A DNA stretch of 38,825 bases from JBMTVN01 sp046047235 (GCA_046047235.1 JBJOII010000023.1:1-38825), one strand, 5' to 3'; shown: positions 11,574-20,942, counted from the first letter of the stretch. Made by a program: numbers and translations. Notes: a model not told the origin generated them from the sequence alone.

Positions 11574-11685
11574 AGGTGGCAAGATTGTATCGGGGTGTGG
11601 GGGGGGTGGGGTGTGTGGTTTTGCCGATTCTACGCTTGAACTGGGAGAGGGGGGGATTTTCAGCCTGAAATCGTCCCAAAAGCCT

Positions 11686-11714
11686 TTGCAGGCTGTTCAT
11701 TTGCGTGGTAGATA
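11686..11714 (+). promoter_or_regulatory. Weak candidate promoter upstream of citrate synthase
   Basis: TTGCAG (11686-11691) and TAGATA (11709-11714) are separated by 17 bases and lie about 75 bases before the citrate synthase ATG. Both boxes match the sigma-70 consensus poorly. It is listed only because the spacing and position are right. Confidence 0.22.
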
Positions 11715-11790
11715 ACCTCCCGCTGTCAACTCCCATTCAAGTGGCGTGGGTTTGTGCAGGGTAATCCGTTCTAATCAGAGGAAAAAGCGA

Positions 11791-13086
11791 ATGAGCAGCA
11801 AGAGTATCAAGCTGGATCTGGATGGCAAGGTGGCCGAACTGCCGGTGGTTATTGGCACAGAGAACGAGCATGCGATTGACATCAGTTCCCTGCGTGCGCA
11901 GACGGGCTGGATTACCCTGGATGACGGTTATTCGAACACGGGTTCGTGCCAGAGCGAGGTGACTTTCATTGATGGGGAGAAGGGGATTCTGCGATATCGG
12001 GGCATACCGATTGAGCAATTGGCCCAGCACAGTACTTTTGTTGAGACGGCCTTTCTGCTGATCAACGGGCATTTGCCGACCACGAGCGAGTTGAGCCGGT
12101 TTTCTGACCAGCTTACAGAGCATGAGTTGATTCACGAGGACATGAAGTATCATTTTGAGGGATTTCCCTCGAATGCGCATCCGATGGCGATCTTGTCTTC
12201 GATGATCAACGCCACGAGTTGTTTTTATCCGGAGTGCATGTCCTCGTATGATCCGGCTACCTTTGACGTTGAGGCGACGCGTTTGATTTCCCAGGTGCGG
12301 ACCATTGCTGCGTTTGCGTATCGGAAATCCCGGGGGCTGCCGATCATCTATTCCAAGCCTGTCTACAAATATACGGCGAACTTCCTGCACATGATGTTCT
12401 CCCAGCCGTATGCGGATTACGAACTGAAGCCTGAGGTAGTTAAGGCATTGGATTTGATTTTCCTTTTGCATGCCGATCACGAGCAAAACTGTTCTACGGC
12501 CACGGTGCGGATGACGGCATCGAGCAAGGCGAACCTTTTTGCGAGCTGCGCGGCTGGTGTGTGTGCTTTGTGGGGGCCTTTACATGGAGGAGCCAATCAG
12601 GCTGTGATTGAGATGCTGGAGGCCATTCATGAGACGGGGGATGATGGCAGCAAGTTCATTGAGGCTGCGAAGGACAAGAACAGTGGCAAGCGTTTGATGG
12701 GTTTTGGTCACCGCGTTTACAAGAATTACGATCCGAGGGCGAAGATCATCAAGGAGCAGTGTGACAAGATCCTGAAGGTGATGAAGATTTCGGATCCGCT
12801 TTTGGACATTGCCAAGAAGCTGGAGGAGGCGGCTCTGCAGGACAGTTATTTTGTGGAGCGGAAGCTGTATCCGAACGTGGACTTTTACAGTGGCATCATC
12901 ATGCGGGCGATTGGAATTCCGGTTGAGATGTTCACGGTAATTTTTGCTATTGGCCGCATGCCAGGTTGGATTGCGAATTATCTGGAGATCAGCAAGAACC
13001 CTGGCGGGCGGATTTACCGGCCGCGGCAGGTGTATACTGGAGCGACCGAGCGGCCGTATGTGCCGATGGCGGAGCGCGGTGAATAG
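11791..13086 (+). CDS. gltA: Citrate synthase
   Basis: Condenses acetyl-CoA with oxaloacetate to citrate at the entry of the TCA cycle; cytoplasmic. The 431-residue length fits the bacterial hexameric (type II) enzymes. The conserved regions are all present: GPLHGGANQAV and GFGHRVYKNYDPRA with the two active-site histidines, the catalytic Asp in NVDFYSG, and RPRQVYTG near the end. The N-terminal domain (VVIGTENEHAIDISSLR, then the GY and CQSEVTFIDGEKGILRYRG segments) is also typical of this subfamily. The ATG at 11791 is chosen because AGAGGA lies about 10 bases upstream, one of the clearest ribosome-binding sites in the window; the in-frame 11746 start would add 15 unconserved residues. It stands alone after a 217-bp gap and is probably transcribed from its own promoter. 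Confidence 0.97.
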   Translation: MSSKSIKLDLDGKVAELPVVIGTENEHAIDISSLRAQTGWITLDDGYSNTGSCQSEVTFIDGEKGILRYRGIPIEQLAQHSTFVETAFLLINGHLPTTSELSRFSDQLTEHELIHEDMKYHFEGFPSNAHPMAILSSMINATSCFYPECMSSYDPATFDVEATRLISQVRTIAAFAYRKSRGLPIIYSKPVYKYTANFLHMMFSQPYADYELKPEVVKALDLIFLLHADHEQNCSTATVRMTASSKANLFASCAAGVCALWGPLHGGANQAVIEMLEAIHETGDDGSKFIEAAKDKNSGKRLMGFGHRVYKNYDPRAKIIKEQCDKILKVMKISDPLLDIAKKLEEAALQDSYFVERKLYPNVDFYSGIIMRAIGIPVEMFTVIFAIGRMPGWIANYLEISKNPGGRIYRPRQVYTGATERPYVPMAERGE

Positions 13087-13147
13087 GGCTTTTCGGGGCG
13101 GGGTGGCTGTTGGGGGGGGGTGCGGGTCCGGGTGAGTGCGGGTGTTT

Positions 13148-14548
13148 ATGAGTCATAAGACACTGGATACGCATCAGAAGGCGTTGCACGTCAATCTGGA
13201 TCCCACCAAGTATGGCGCGTTTGCCGAGATTGGTGCGGGTCAGGAGGTGGCGCGTTGGTTTTTCCGCGTAGGCGGGGCGGCGGGGACGGTGGCGAAGTCC
13301 ATGTCGGCTTACGACATGACGGTGAGCGACGCGATTTACGGCGTGACTGACCGATATGTAAGCCGGGCCCGTTTGGTCCAGATGTTGGATCACGAGTATG
13401 GTTTGCTGGTGGAGCGGTTGGGGCCTGGGCGTGGTGAGGGGACGCGTTTTTTTGCATTTGCGGATACTGTAGCGGCGAGGAGTTACTCGCGTCGGGACGA
13501 GACCCATGGGTGGATGGGTATTCGGTTTCAGACTTCGCCCGGGGGTGTGTTTTCCCAGATTATTGTTCATGTGGCCATGCATGAGCGGGAGGCGGTGGCT
13601 CAGCAGGAGGCTTTGGGGATAGTTGGGGTGAACCTGATTTATGGCGCTTTGTATTTGAACCATGATCCCGGGGCGTTGCTGCGTTCCTTGATGGACAATC
13701 TGACGAGCGAGCGGGTGGAAGTGGATATGGTGAAGGTTGAGGGGCCGGCTTTTGAGGGGATTGACAATCGGGCATTGAGTGTGGAGTTGGTGCAGAAGGG
13801 TTTGGCGCAGGCCACGATGTTTACGTCCAAGGGGGAGGTGGTTCAGGCGGCTGAGGTGCTGTATCGGAAGCCGATTCTTGTGGTGCGGGGCAGTTTTCGG
13901 CCGATTACGAACGCGACGGTAGATTTAGTGGAGAGTGCGCGCCGGCAGTTTGCGGCTGAGCCATCGGTGGGGGGGCAGGAGGTGGTGGTTTTGACCGAGA
14001 TGACCTTGAGGCATTTGGCAGAGGATGGGGTGATTGATCCGCGGGATTTTTTGGATCGGGCGGACACCTTGGGGGCATTGGGTTACAACGTGCTGGTATC
14101 CAACTATGCGCGGTATTTTCGGTTGGCGGCCTATTTGGTCTCGAACAACAAGCAGGCTGTGGGTGTGGCGATGGGGGTGAGGCGGTTCCGTGAGATGATG
14201 GATGAGGGGTATTACAGCGATCTGGCGGGGGGCATTCTTGAGGCGTTTGGGCGCATGTTTAAGAACGACTTGCGGCTTTACATCTACCCGGTCCGGGAGG
14301 GTGAGGGGGCGGAGTTGGTGACTTCGGAGAATGTGGATGTGGCTTCGCATTTGAAGCATTTGCGCTCCCATCTGCTGAGCAATCGGCATGTTGTCGACAT
14401 CCCCGATTACGATCCGCAATACCTGAGCATTTCTGCCCGCGATATTTTGAATCGGATCCGGAGCGGGGATTCCTCCTGGGAGAGCATGGTGCCGGAGAAG
14501 GTCGTGGGGCTGATCCGTGAGCGCGGGCTGTTTGGTTGTCCTGCTTGA
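13148..14548 (+). CDS. Conserved protein of unknown function (NLD-KYG-AFAEIGAGQEV family)
   Basis: A 466-residue soluble protein with no signal peptide or membrane segment. I recognise it as a widely conserved bacterial protein with a highly invariant N-terminus (LHVNLDPTKYGAFAEIGAGQ, then RWFFRVGGAAGTVAKSMSAYDM). Homologues have been given unrelated automatic names, including TonB receptor and nucleotide adenylyltransferase; I see no support for either. The middle and C-terminal parts (SRRDETHGWMGIRFQTSPGG, VLTEMTLRHL, KNDLRLYIYPVREG) contain no catalytic motif I can name. A GTG four codons upstream (13136) is an alternative start; the ATG fits the conserved N-terminus better. The gene follows citrate synthase by 61 bp and may be co-transcribed with it. 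The function is not known. Confidence 0.85.
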   Translation: MSHKTLDTHQKALHVNLDPTKYGAFAEIGAGQEVARWFFRVGGAAGTVAKSMSAYDMTVSDAIYGVTDRYVSRARLVQMLDHEYGLLVERLGPGRGEGTRFFAFADTVAARSYSRRDETHGWMGIRFQTSPGGVFSQIIVHVAMHEREAVAQQEALGIVGVNLIYGALYLNHDPGALLRSLMDNLTSERVEVDMVKVEGPAFEGIDNRALSVELVQKGLAQATMFTSKGEVVQAAEVLYRKPILVVRGSFRPITNATVDLVESARRQFAAEPSVGGQEVVVLTEMTLRHLAEDGVIDPRDFLDRADTLGALGYNVLVSNYARYFRLAAYLVSNNKQAVGVAMGVRRFREMMDEGYYSDLAGGILEAFGRMFKNDLRLYIYPVREGEGAELVTSENVDVASHLKHLRSHLLSNRHVVDIPDYDPQYLSISARDILNRIRSGDSSWESMVPEKVVGLIRERGLFGCPA

Positions 14549-14589
14549 GCGGAGCGATCGGCTGGAGCGGGGTGGGGTGGAGTTGATTT

Positions 14590-17484
14590 ATGAAATGGAG
14601 TGTCTTTCTGGCGTGGGTGTTTGTGGCCGCGTCCGAGTGCTTGACCGTTGATGCCACTGGGATGCTGGTTCCATCCGGCTTGCGCTGCGAGTATTTGGAG
14701 GAGCCGATGGCTGTTGAATCTGCTCGTCCGCGGCTTTCGTGGTCGTTGCGGGCGTTGGAGGATGCAACGGGTCGGGAGCTGGAACAGAGTGCCTATCAGG
14801 TTGTGGTGTCGGCGACCGAAGCCGGGTTGTTGGGCGGGGGAGCTGAGCTTTGGGATTCGGGGAAGGTACAGAGTTCTGAGATGGCGCAGATTGCCTATGG
14901 GGGGAGGACTTTGGCAGCGGGGGAGGAGTGTTGGTGGCGGGTTAGGGTATGGGATGGGGAGGGGGGGGTATCGGGTTGGAGTGAGCCGGGTCGGTGGTGC
15001 ATGGGTTTGATGGGGGCGGCATCGCTGCGGGCTGAGTGGATCAGCTATCGGGACAACACTCCGGTGCATGCCTCGAGGGAGGAGCTCTATTTGCCTGCTG
15101 CGAGGCACTATCGGAAGGAATTTACGGGGGGGCGAGGGGTCCGTCGTGCCGTGGCCTATGTGTCGGCGTTGGGATTGGTTGATCTTCACCTGAACGGGCA
15201 CCGTGTGGGGGAGGGTTATTTTGAGCCGGGCTGGTCTGATTATCACCGGCGCGCGTATTACCGGGCGCACGATGTGACGGGGATGGTTCGTGAGGGGGGG
15301 AACTGTATTGGGGCGGTGGTGGCTGAGGGCTGGTATTCGGGGTATGTGGGTTATGGGTTGCTGGTGGGTTATGGTCCGAACCGGGCGGGGCGTTATTTTT
15401 ACGGGAAGACGCCGGCATTATGGGTGCAGTTGGAGGTGGAATATTTGGATGGGAGCCGGGAGGTGGTGGTGAGTGATTCGAGCTGGCGGGTGACTGGGGA
15501 CGGTCCGATTCGGGAGGCGGACCTGCTCATGGGTGAGTCCTATGATGCCCGGCGCGAGTTAGGCGGCTGGGATCTTTTCGGGTATGACGATGGGGGGTGG
15601 AATGCGGCGCTTCAGGCCGGGGAGAATGGGGCGGTGGTGGTGGTGTCGCATGACAATCGTGGACGGCGCGAGGTGGACTTGGGTTTTCGGGAGCCGCTGG
15701 TGATGCAATCGTACATGGCGCCGCCGATCCGTGTGACTCAGGAGTTGAAGGCGCGTGGTGTTGCCGAGCCTGAGCCTGGCGTGTATGTGGTGGATTTGGG
15801 CCAGAACTTTGCCGGGGTGATACGGCTTAGGCTGCGTGGTGAAGCGGGGCAGCGGGTGAGGTTGCGCTATGGAGAGATGCTGCATGCTGACGGGCGTTTG
15901 ATGACGGAGAACCTGAGGCGTGCGCGTGCGACGGATTACTACACATTCCGCGGGGATCCCCGGGGTGAGGTTTGGGAGCCGAGGTTTACCTATCATGGGT
16001 TTCAGTATGTGGAGATTACCGGGCTGAAGCGGGCTCCGGACCCGGATGCTGTCACTGGGTTGGTGTTGCACAACGACACCCCGCTGGTGGGGGAATTTGA
16101 ATGTTCCGACGAGGTATTGACGCAATTTTGGAAGAACACCCAATGGACCCAGCGGGCGAACTTCATTGAGATGCCGACTGATTGTCCCCAGCGCGATGAG
16201 CGTTTGGGGTGGATGGGAGACGCTCAGGTCTACGTGCGTGCGGCGACGTATAATGCGGATGTGGCGGCGTTTTTCACCAAGTGGCTGGACGACGTGGAGG
16301 AGGCGCAGCGTGAATTCGGGGCGTATCCGGATTATTGTCCCTATCCGATGGGGCATGGTGCGCCGGGGAAGACGTTTGGAACTGCGTGGATGGATGCCGG
16401 GGTGATTTGTCCATGGACCATTTGGCAGGTGTATGGGGATGTCGGGGTCATTGAGCGGCACTGGGATTCGATGCGGCGTTTTATGGATTGGCGGCAGGCG
16501 GTGATGAAGCCCGGGGGCTTGGGGGTATCCATAGGGAACGACTGGGGGGATTGGTTGAACGTGAACGAGAGCACACCGATTGAGTATGTGGACGTGTGTT
16601 ATCATGCGTTGACGTGTCGGATGATGATGGAGATGGCGGCGGCGGTTGGGCGGGAGGTTGAGGCGGCGGATTATCGCGATCGTTTGGCGATGATCCGGCA
16701 GGCATTTAACCGGGAGTATTTGTTGGGCGACGGCAGGCTGAAGGTGGAAACCCAGACGGCTTATGTTTTGGCGATATGGGTGGGTTTATTACCGGAGGAT
16801 CAGGTTGGGCCGGCTGCGATGCGATTGGCAGGCAGGATTGAGACGAACGGGTTTCGGATGGCCACCGGCTTTTTGGGCACCAAGCCGTTGCTGCCGGTCT
16901 TAACCTCGACAGGGCATCATGATTTGGCGGTGGGTTTGTTCCAGAGCCGGGAGTTTCCGAGTTGGGGTTATGAGGTGGTGAACGGGGCAAATTCCGTCTG
17001 GGAGAGATGGGACAGTTACACCTTGGAGCATGGGTTTAACGGGCAATCGGGCAACCAGAACGCTGCGATGAACAGCTTCAGTCATTACTCCTTTGGGGCG
17101 GTCACGGAATGGATTTTTCGGGATTTGGTGGGAATAGACACTGACGGTCCGGGTTTCAGGGGGCTGGTGTTACGGCCGGGTGTTCCCGGGGAGAATGTGC
17201 CGGTGCGGAAGGGGGTTGAGCCGTTGAGCTGGGTGAAGGCTTCCTATGCTTCACCGGGGGGCATGGTGCGGGTGGAATGGAAGAAGGAGGGGCGCTGGCT
17301 GGAGTATCGTGCATCCATTCCGGTGAACACCCGGGCAACCCTGTATTTGCCTGGGCGTGACAGTCGGGCTGTGGAGATCCGGCTGGGTGAGGGAGAGATC
17401 CTGCGCGAGGAAGCCGGGAAAGTGGTCGTGCGGCTTCACTCGGGGGATCATGAGTTGAGGACGGAGTTAGGTGAGGGCTATTAG
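14590..17484 (+). CDS. Secreted alpha-L-rhamnosidase, GH78
   Basis: Hydrolyses terminal alpha-L-rhamnose from plant or algal glycans and glycosides. The protein is 964 residues. A signal peptide (WSVFLAWVFVAASECLTV) implies export to the periplasm or outside. Domains in order: a fibronectin-like N-terminal region (about 28-140), jelly-roll beta-domains (150-480), the (alpha/alpha)6 catalytic barrel (about 490-870) and a C-terminal beta-sandwich. The catalytic-barrel signature DCPQRDERLGWMGDAQ starts at Asp531 and carries the conserved acidic residues (Asp536, Glu537, Asp544). Later markers are NDWGDWLN and NSVWERWDSY...HGFN. The length is normal for the family. It sits between the unknown conserved protein and xylulokinase; no other rhamnose-catabolic gene is in the window, so it may be regulated separately from rhamnose use. 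Confidence 0.95.
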   Translation: MKWSVFLAWVFVAASECLTVDATGMLVPSGLRCEYLEEPMAVESARPRLSWSLRALEDATGRELEQSAYQVVVSATEAGLLGGGAELWDSGKVQSSEMAQIAYGGRTLAAGEECWWRVRVWDGEGGVSGWSEPGRWCMGLMGAASLRAEWISYRDNTPVHASREELYLPAARHYRKEFTGGRGVRRAVAYVSALGLVDLHLNGHRVGEGYFEPGWSDYHRRAYYRAHDVTGMVREGGNCIGAVVAEGWYSGYVGYGLLVGYGPNRAGRYFYGKTPALWVQLEVEYLDGSREVVVSDSSWRVTGDGPIREADLLMGESYDARRELGGWDLFGYDDGGWNAALQAGENGAVVVVSHDNRGRREVDLGFREPLVMQSYMAPPIRVTQELKARGVAEPEPGVYVVDLGQNFAGVIRLRLRGEAGQRVRLRYGEMLHADGRLMTENLRRARATDYYTFRGDPRGEVWEPRFTYHGFQYVEITGLKRAPDPDAVTGLVLHNDTPLVGEFECSDEVLTQFWKNTQWTQRANFIEMPTDCPQRDERLGWMGDAQVYVRAATYNADVAAFFTKWLDDVEEAQREFGAYPDYCPYPMGHGAPGKTFGTAWMDAGVICPWTIWQVYGDVGVIERHWDSMRRFMDWRQAVMKPGGLGVSIGNDWGDWLNVNESTPIEYVDVCYHALTCRMMMEMAAAVGREVEAADYRDRLAMIRQAFNREYLLGDGRLKVETQTAYVLAIWVGLLPEDQVGPAAMRLAGRIETNGFRMATGFLGTKPLLPVLTSTGHHDLAVGLFQSREFPSWGYEVVNGANSVWERWDSYTLEHGFNGQSGNQNAAMNSFSHYSFGAVTEWIFRDLVGIDTDGPGFRGLVLRPGVPGENVPVRKGVEPLSWVKASYASPGGMVRVEWKKEGRWLEYRASIPVNTRATLYLPGRDSRAVEIRLGEGEILREEAGKVVVRLHSGDHELRTELGEGY

Positions 17485-17564
17485 TCAGTCTCAGGGGACA
17501 AAGAAGGGTCGACACGTCGATGTCCGGCTCGCATGATGTCTCGAATATTCAGCAGGACAGATCC

Positions 17565-19091
17565 ATGAGAACCTTATTGATCGGGGTAGACAGCGGGACG
17601 CAATCCACCAAGGCGCTGGTGGTGGATGCGCGCACCGGTGCGGTTGTGGGGGAGGCATCACGGGCTTATGGGTTGATTGGCGGACTGGCGCCGGGAGCCA
17701 AGGAACAGGATCCGGAAACCTGGAAGAAGGCGACCAAGGCTGCGATTCGTGAGGCGCTGAAGCAGGCCAAGGCTGCTGCAGGCGAGGTGAAGGTTATCGG
17801 GGTGAGTGGGCAGCAGCATGGTTTCGTGCCCTTGGACAAGGCTGGGCAGGTGATCCGGCCGGCCAAGCTCTGGTGTGACACGGCGACTGCGGAGGAGTGC
17901 GAGCTGATTACCAAGTCCGTTGGGGGGCAGAAGGCGGTCTTGAAGGCGATGGGCAATGCGGTTTTGCCGGGGTTTACCGCTTCCAAGATTCTCTGGTTGA
18001 AGCGGCATGAGCCCAAGAATTTCAAGCGGTTGGCGACGGTGTTGTTGCCGCATGATTACCTGAATTACTGGCTGACCGGACGGGCTGTGATGGAATATGG
18101 GGATGCGAGCGGAACGGCCTTGTTGGATGTGCGGAAGCGGCGATGGGCCACGAAGTTAGTGGAGGCGGTATATGCGGACCTGGCGGACAAGCTGCCCCCG
18201 TTGATTTCGAGTGACCAGCCGGTGGGGCATCTGCAGGCATCGACTGCGAAGGAGTTGGGATTGTCCACCGACGTGCTGGTGAGCGCGGGTGGGGGGGACA
18301 ACATGATGGGTGCGATCGGGACGGGAAATACCCGGCCGGGGGTTATTACTGCGAGTTTTGGGACCAGCGGGACGATCTATGCTTGTTCCGACAAGCCGAT
18401 TGTTGATCCGCAGGGGGAGATTGCGGCGTTTTGTGATTCGACGAACCGGTGGTTGCCTTTGTTGTGCACGATGAACGTGACCGTGGCGACTGAGATGGTG
18501 CGGCAGGATTTTGGCTGGGACCATGCGAAGTATGAGGTGCAGGCGGCGAAGGCGCCGGTAGGGAGCGATGGTTTGGTGATGCTGCCCTATTTTGAAGGAG
18601 AGCGGACGCCGAACGTGCCGGACGGCACCGGGGTACATCTGGGTGTCACGGGGCGGACGTTTCGCTCCCGGCATTATGCGCGGGCGGCGATGGAGGGGGT
18701 GACTATGGGGATGAACTATGGACTGCGCCGTTTGGCTGAGCTTGGCGTAAAGCCGAAGCAGATTCGTGCGACGGGTGGGGGTGCGAAGTCGAAGCTTTGG
18801 CGCCAGATCATGGCGGATGTTTTCAATGCGGAGGTGGTGACCTTGAAAGTGGGTGAGGGTGCGGCATATGGAGCTGCGCTTCAGGCCTACTGGTGTTGGC
18901 GCCTGAGCGGTGGCGAACGCGTTGATATTTCGGATGTAACCGACAAGTTTGTGAAACTGAACCGGGCGGAAACTGCTAAACCCAAGGCAGAAAACGTCCG
19001 AGTTTATGAACAGATGCAGGAAATTCAGGATGCCATGTCAGCGGCGCTTCGCGGGGTATTCAAGCTGCACCGTCGGTTCGTAACACGGTAG
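17565..19091 (+). CDS. xylB: Xylulokinase (FGGY carbohydrate kinase)
   Basis: Phosphorylates D-xylulose to xylulose 5-phosphate, feeding the pentose phosphate pathway; cytoplasmic. The 508-residue protein begins with the actin-fold phosphate-1 loop IGVDSGTQSTKALVVD and carries the xylulokinase-type segment SGQQHGFVPLDKAGQVIRPAKLWCDT, where the Asp near the end is the expected catalytic base. The C-terminal ATP-site motif is RATGGGAKSKLWRQIMADV. Rhamnulokinase was considered because of the upstream rhamnosidase, but the QQHG and KLWCDT motifs favour xylulokinase. The ATG at 17565 is chosen over the in-frame ATG at 17520 because it directly precedes the conserved first strand and has AGGA about 9 bases upstream. 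No xylose isomerase is in the window. Confidence 0.92.
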   Translation: MRTLLIGVDSGTQSTKALVVDARTGAVVGEASRAYGLIGGLAPGAKEQDPETWKKATKAAIREALKQAKAAAGEVKVIGVSGQQHGFVPLDKAGQVIRPAKLWCDTATAEECELITKSVGGQKAVLKAMGNAVLPGFTASKILWLKRHEPKNFKRLATVLLPHDYLNYWLTGRAVMEYGDASGTALLDVRKRRWATKLVEAVYADLADKLPPLISSDQPVGHLQASTAKELGLSTDVLVSAGGGDNMMGAIGTGNTRPGVITASFGTSGTIYACSDKPIVDPQGEIAAFCDSTNRWLPLLCTMNVTVATEMVRQDFGWDHAKYEVQAAKAPVGSDGLVMLPYFEGERTPNVPDGTGVHLGVTGRTFRSRHYARAAMEGVTMGMNYGLRRLAELGVKPKQIRATGGGAKSKLWRQIMADVFNAEVVTLKVGEGAAYGAALQAYWCWRLSGGERVDISDVTDKFVKLNRAETAKPKAENVRVYEQMQEIQDAMSAALRGVFKLHRRFVTR

Positions 19092-19099
19092 GTTGATTT

Positions 19100-19122
19100 T
19101 GCCCCGGTGAAGGGGCACTTTT
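19100..19122 (+). terminator. Weak intrinsic terminator or leader hairpin between xylB and hpf
   Basis: TGCCCC and GGGGCA form a 6-bp stem around GGTGAA, followed by CTTTTA. The stem is GC-rich but short and the T-run has only four bases, so it probably attenuates rather than stops transcription. It lies 9 bases after the xylB stop and 20 bases before the hpf start. Confidence 0.45.
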
Positions 19123-19141
19123 AGATGCTAGATCAGAACGT

Positions 19142-19495
19142 ATGAAACTCGTGCTGACCCCCCATAACATAACCCTGACCAAAGCCATTGAGGACCATGT
19201 GATCTCCCGTTTGGAGAAGCTGGACCATTACGATCCGCGGGCGATTGACGCCCGGGTGACTTTGGAACTCGACCACAAACGCGCACCGGAGAAGCAGTTT
19301 ATCTGTTCGGTGCGGCTGGCAGTTCCGGGTCCTGACTTGTTCGCGGAGGACGCGGAGAACGACCTCTATGCTGCGATTGACCTGGTCATGAAGAAAATCG
19401 AGCAGCAGATCCGCAAGCGACACAACAAGCGCAAGGCGGAGAAGCACACGCAGGCTGCGCTACACAAGCGCAAGCAACAGGATGAGGCCTTGTAG
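19142..19495 (+). CDS. hpf: Ribosome hibernation promoting factor (short form)
   Basis: A 117-residue protein of the HPF/RaiA (YfiA) family. It binds the 30S decoding centre and helps form inactive ribosomes in stationary phase or starvation. The beta-alpha-beta-beta-beta-alpha fold is recognisable: a first strand (KLVLTPHNITL), a first helix (TKAIEDHVISRLEKLDHY), middle strands with LELDHKR and FICSVRLAVPG, and a last helix (DLYAAIDLVMKKIEQQIRKR). A very basic tail follows (KRKAEKHTQAALHKRK). There is no long C-terminal dimerisation domain, so it is the short form. A strong terminator follows 66 bases after the stop. Confidence 0.9.
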   Translation: MKLVLTPHNITLTKAIEDHVISRLEKLDHYDPRAIDARVTLELDHKRAPEKQFICSVRLAVPGPDLFAEDAENDLYAAIDLVMKKIEQQIRKRHNKRKAEKHTQAALHKRKQQDEAL

Positions 19496-19561
19496 GCCTT
19501 GGCGTTCAGGCCTCTCTCAAATTGGGAGGGGTGTTGGCGGTCCTAATTCAGCGAAGGCATT

Positions 19562-19593
19562 GCCCGGGACGATGTTTTGTCCCGGGCCTTTTT
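19562..19593 (+). terminator. Strong intrinsic terminator after hpf
   Basis: A perfect 9-bp stem, GCCCGGGAC with GTCCCGGGC, encloses the 8-base loop GATGTTTT and is followed by C and five T. It ends the xylB-hpf stretch before the amidohydrolase gene. It is the clearest terminator in the window. Confidence 0.85.
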
Positions 19594-19657
19594 CGTATGG
19601 GCGGTGGATTGGGGTGGTTTTAGTATCGGTTGATGGATGTGCTGCGGGCGGTTGAAG

Positions 19658-20941
19658 ATGATCACGAGCGAGCCAGGTGATAACGGGGTTGTCCTATACC
19701 GGGCAAAGTGGTTGATGCCCATGTGCAGTCCGGTGGTGGAGGACGGTGCCGTGCTGGTGGCTGGCGGGGTGATTCGGGAGGTGGGGCGCTGGCGTGATTT
19801 GAGAGCAGGTCACACGGTGGACGTGGAAGATCTGGGGGAGGTGGTGGTGGTGCCCGGTTTGATTAACGTTCATGCCCATCTGGACTATTCCGGGATGGCG
19901 GGGCAGCTTCCTGCACCGCGTCATTTTCCTGATTGGATCAAGGGCATTCTGGCGCTCAAAGCGGAGCGCAGTTACACGGAGTATGCTGAGGAGTGGTTGC
20001 AGGGCGCGCGCATGCTGTTGAAGCACGGGACGACGACGGTGCTGGACATTGAGGCGGTTCCGGAGTTGTTGCCTGAGGTTTGGAGTTCGACCCCGTTACG
20101 AATTTGCTCCTGTCTTGAGCTGACTGGAGTGCGTAGTGGGAGGGATCCGGAGTCCATGGTGGCGGAGGCGGTTGATTGGGTGGAGGGGTTGCCGTTGGGC
20201 CGGTGTTGGGCGGGATTGTCTCCGCATGCTCCCTATTCGACCAAGGCGGCGTTGTTGCGGCACAGTGCGCGAGTTGCCCGGGAGCGTAGTTGGTTGGTGA
20301 CGACGCATGTGGCGGAGTCGGTTGAGGAATTCGACATGTATATGCGGGGTGGGGGTGCGATGCACGACTGGTTGAAGTTGAGTGGTCGAGACATGTCGGA
20401 TTGCGGAGGGCATTCGCCGGTGGCGTGGCTTGCGGAGCAGGGGGTATTGGGGGGGCGGTTTATTGCGGTGCACGCCAACTATCTTGCGCGGGGGGACGCC
20501 GAGCTTCTGGCGAGGCATGGCGTGGGTGTGGCGCATTGTCCGCGCAGCCATGCCTACTTTAGTCACGCGCCGTTTTCATATGGCTTGTTGAGAAAGCATG
20601 GTGTGGGGGTAGCGTTGGGGACCGACAGCCTTGCTTCAGTTCGCTGCAGCATGAGGACGCCGGCGGAGCTGGATTTGTTTGAAGAGATGCGAGGTTTTGC
20701 AATGGCGAATCCGGATGTGGGGCCGGAGGAGATTTTGGGGATGGTCACCACTGAAGCGGCCCGCATGTTGGGGCGGGAGAGTGAGTTGGGAGCGTTGGGG
20801 CGAGGGCTTTTGGCTGACATGGTGGTGGTGGACGTTGGTTCCGGGGGCGGCTCCGTGGCTTCGGCTGTTTTGGAGCATCGTGGCCCGGTTAAGCGGGTGA
20901 TGATTGGGGGGAGTTGGGTTTTTGGAGAGGAGGCTGGTTGA
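19658..20941 (+). CDS. Amidohydrolase-superfamily deaminase/chlorohydrolase (Atz/Trz-like)
   Basis: A 427-residue cytoplasmic metal-dependent hydrolase. Metal-site motifs in order: HAHLDYS after PGLIN, the barrel His in TTHVAES, the His in AVHANYL, and the Asp in GTDSLAS, with HCPRSHAYF between them. A small beta-sandwich made of the N- and C-terminal ends (LYRAKWLMPM... and GLLADMVVVD) frames the barrel. Relatives deaminate purine-like or guanidino compounds. The short loop after the HxH (F-x-x-W-I) resembles the aminodeoxyfutalosine deaminases of menaquinone synthesis, but no other menaquinone gene is here to support that. The SDR gene starts immediately after its stop, and the whole run to bioA is tightly packed, so it is probably in the biotin transcript. 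The start at 19658 is preferred over 19637 on sequence quality; the substrate is unknown. Confidence 0.82.
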   Translation: MITSEPGDNGVVLYRAKWLMPMCSPVVEDGAVLVAGGVIREVGRWRDLRAGHTVDVEDLGEVVVVPGLINVHAHLDYSGMAGQLPAPRHFPDWIKGILALKAERSYTEYAEEWLQGARMLLKHGTTTVLDIEAVPELLPEVWSSTPLRICSCLELTGVRSGRDPESMVAEAVDWVEGLPLGRCWAGLSPHAPYSTKAALLRHSARVARERSWLVTTHVAESVEEFDMYMRGGGAMHDWLKLSGRDMSDCGGHSPVAWLAEQGVLGGRFIAVHANYLARGDAELLARHGVGVAHCPRSHAYFSHAPFSYGLLRKHGVGVALGTDSLASVRCSMRTPAELDLFEEMRGFAMANPDVGPEEILGMVTTEAARMLGRESELGALGRGLLADMVVVDVGSGGGSVASAVLEHRGPVKRVMIGGSWVFGEEAG

Positions 20942-20942
20942 G

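Noticed and set aside
11594..11660. G-quadruplex-forming tracts
   Set aside because: G-runs are frequent all over this strand because of the composition bias, so these do not stand out.
17565..19091. Rhamnulokinase, suggested by the upstream rhamnosidase
   Set aside because: The QQHG and KLWCDT motifs match xylulokinase better, and no rhamnose isomerase or aldolase gene is adjacent.
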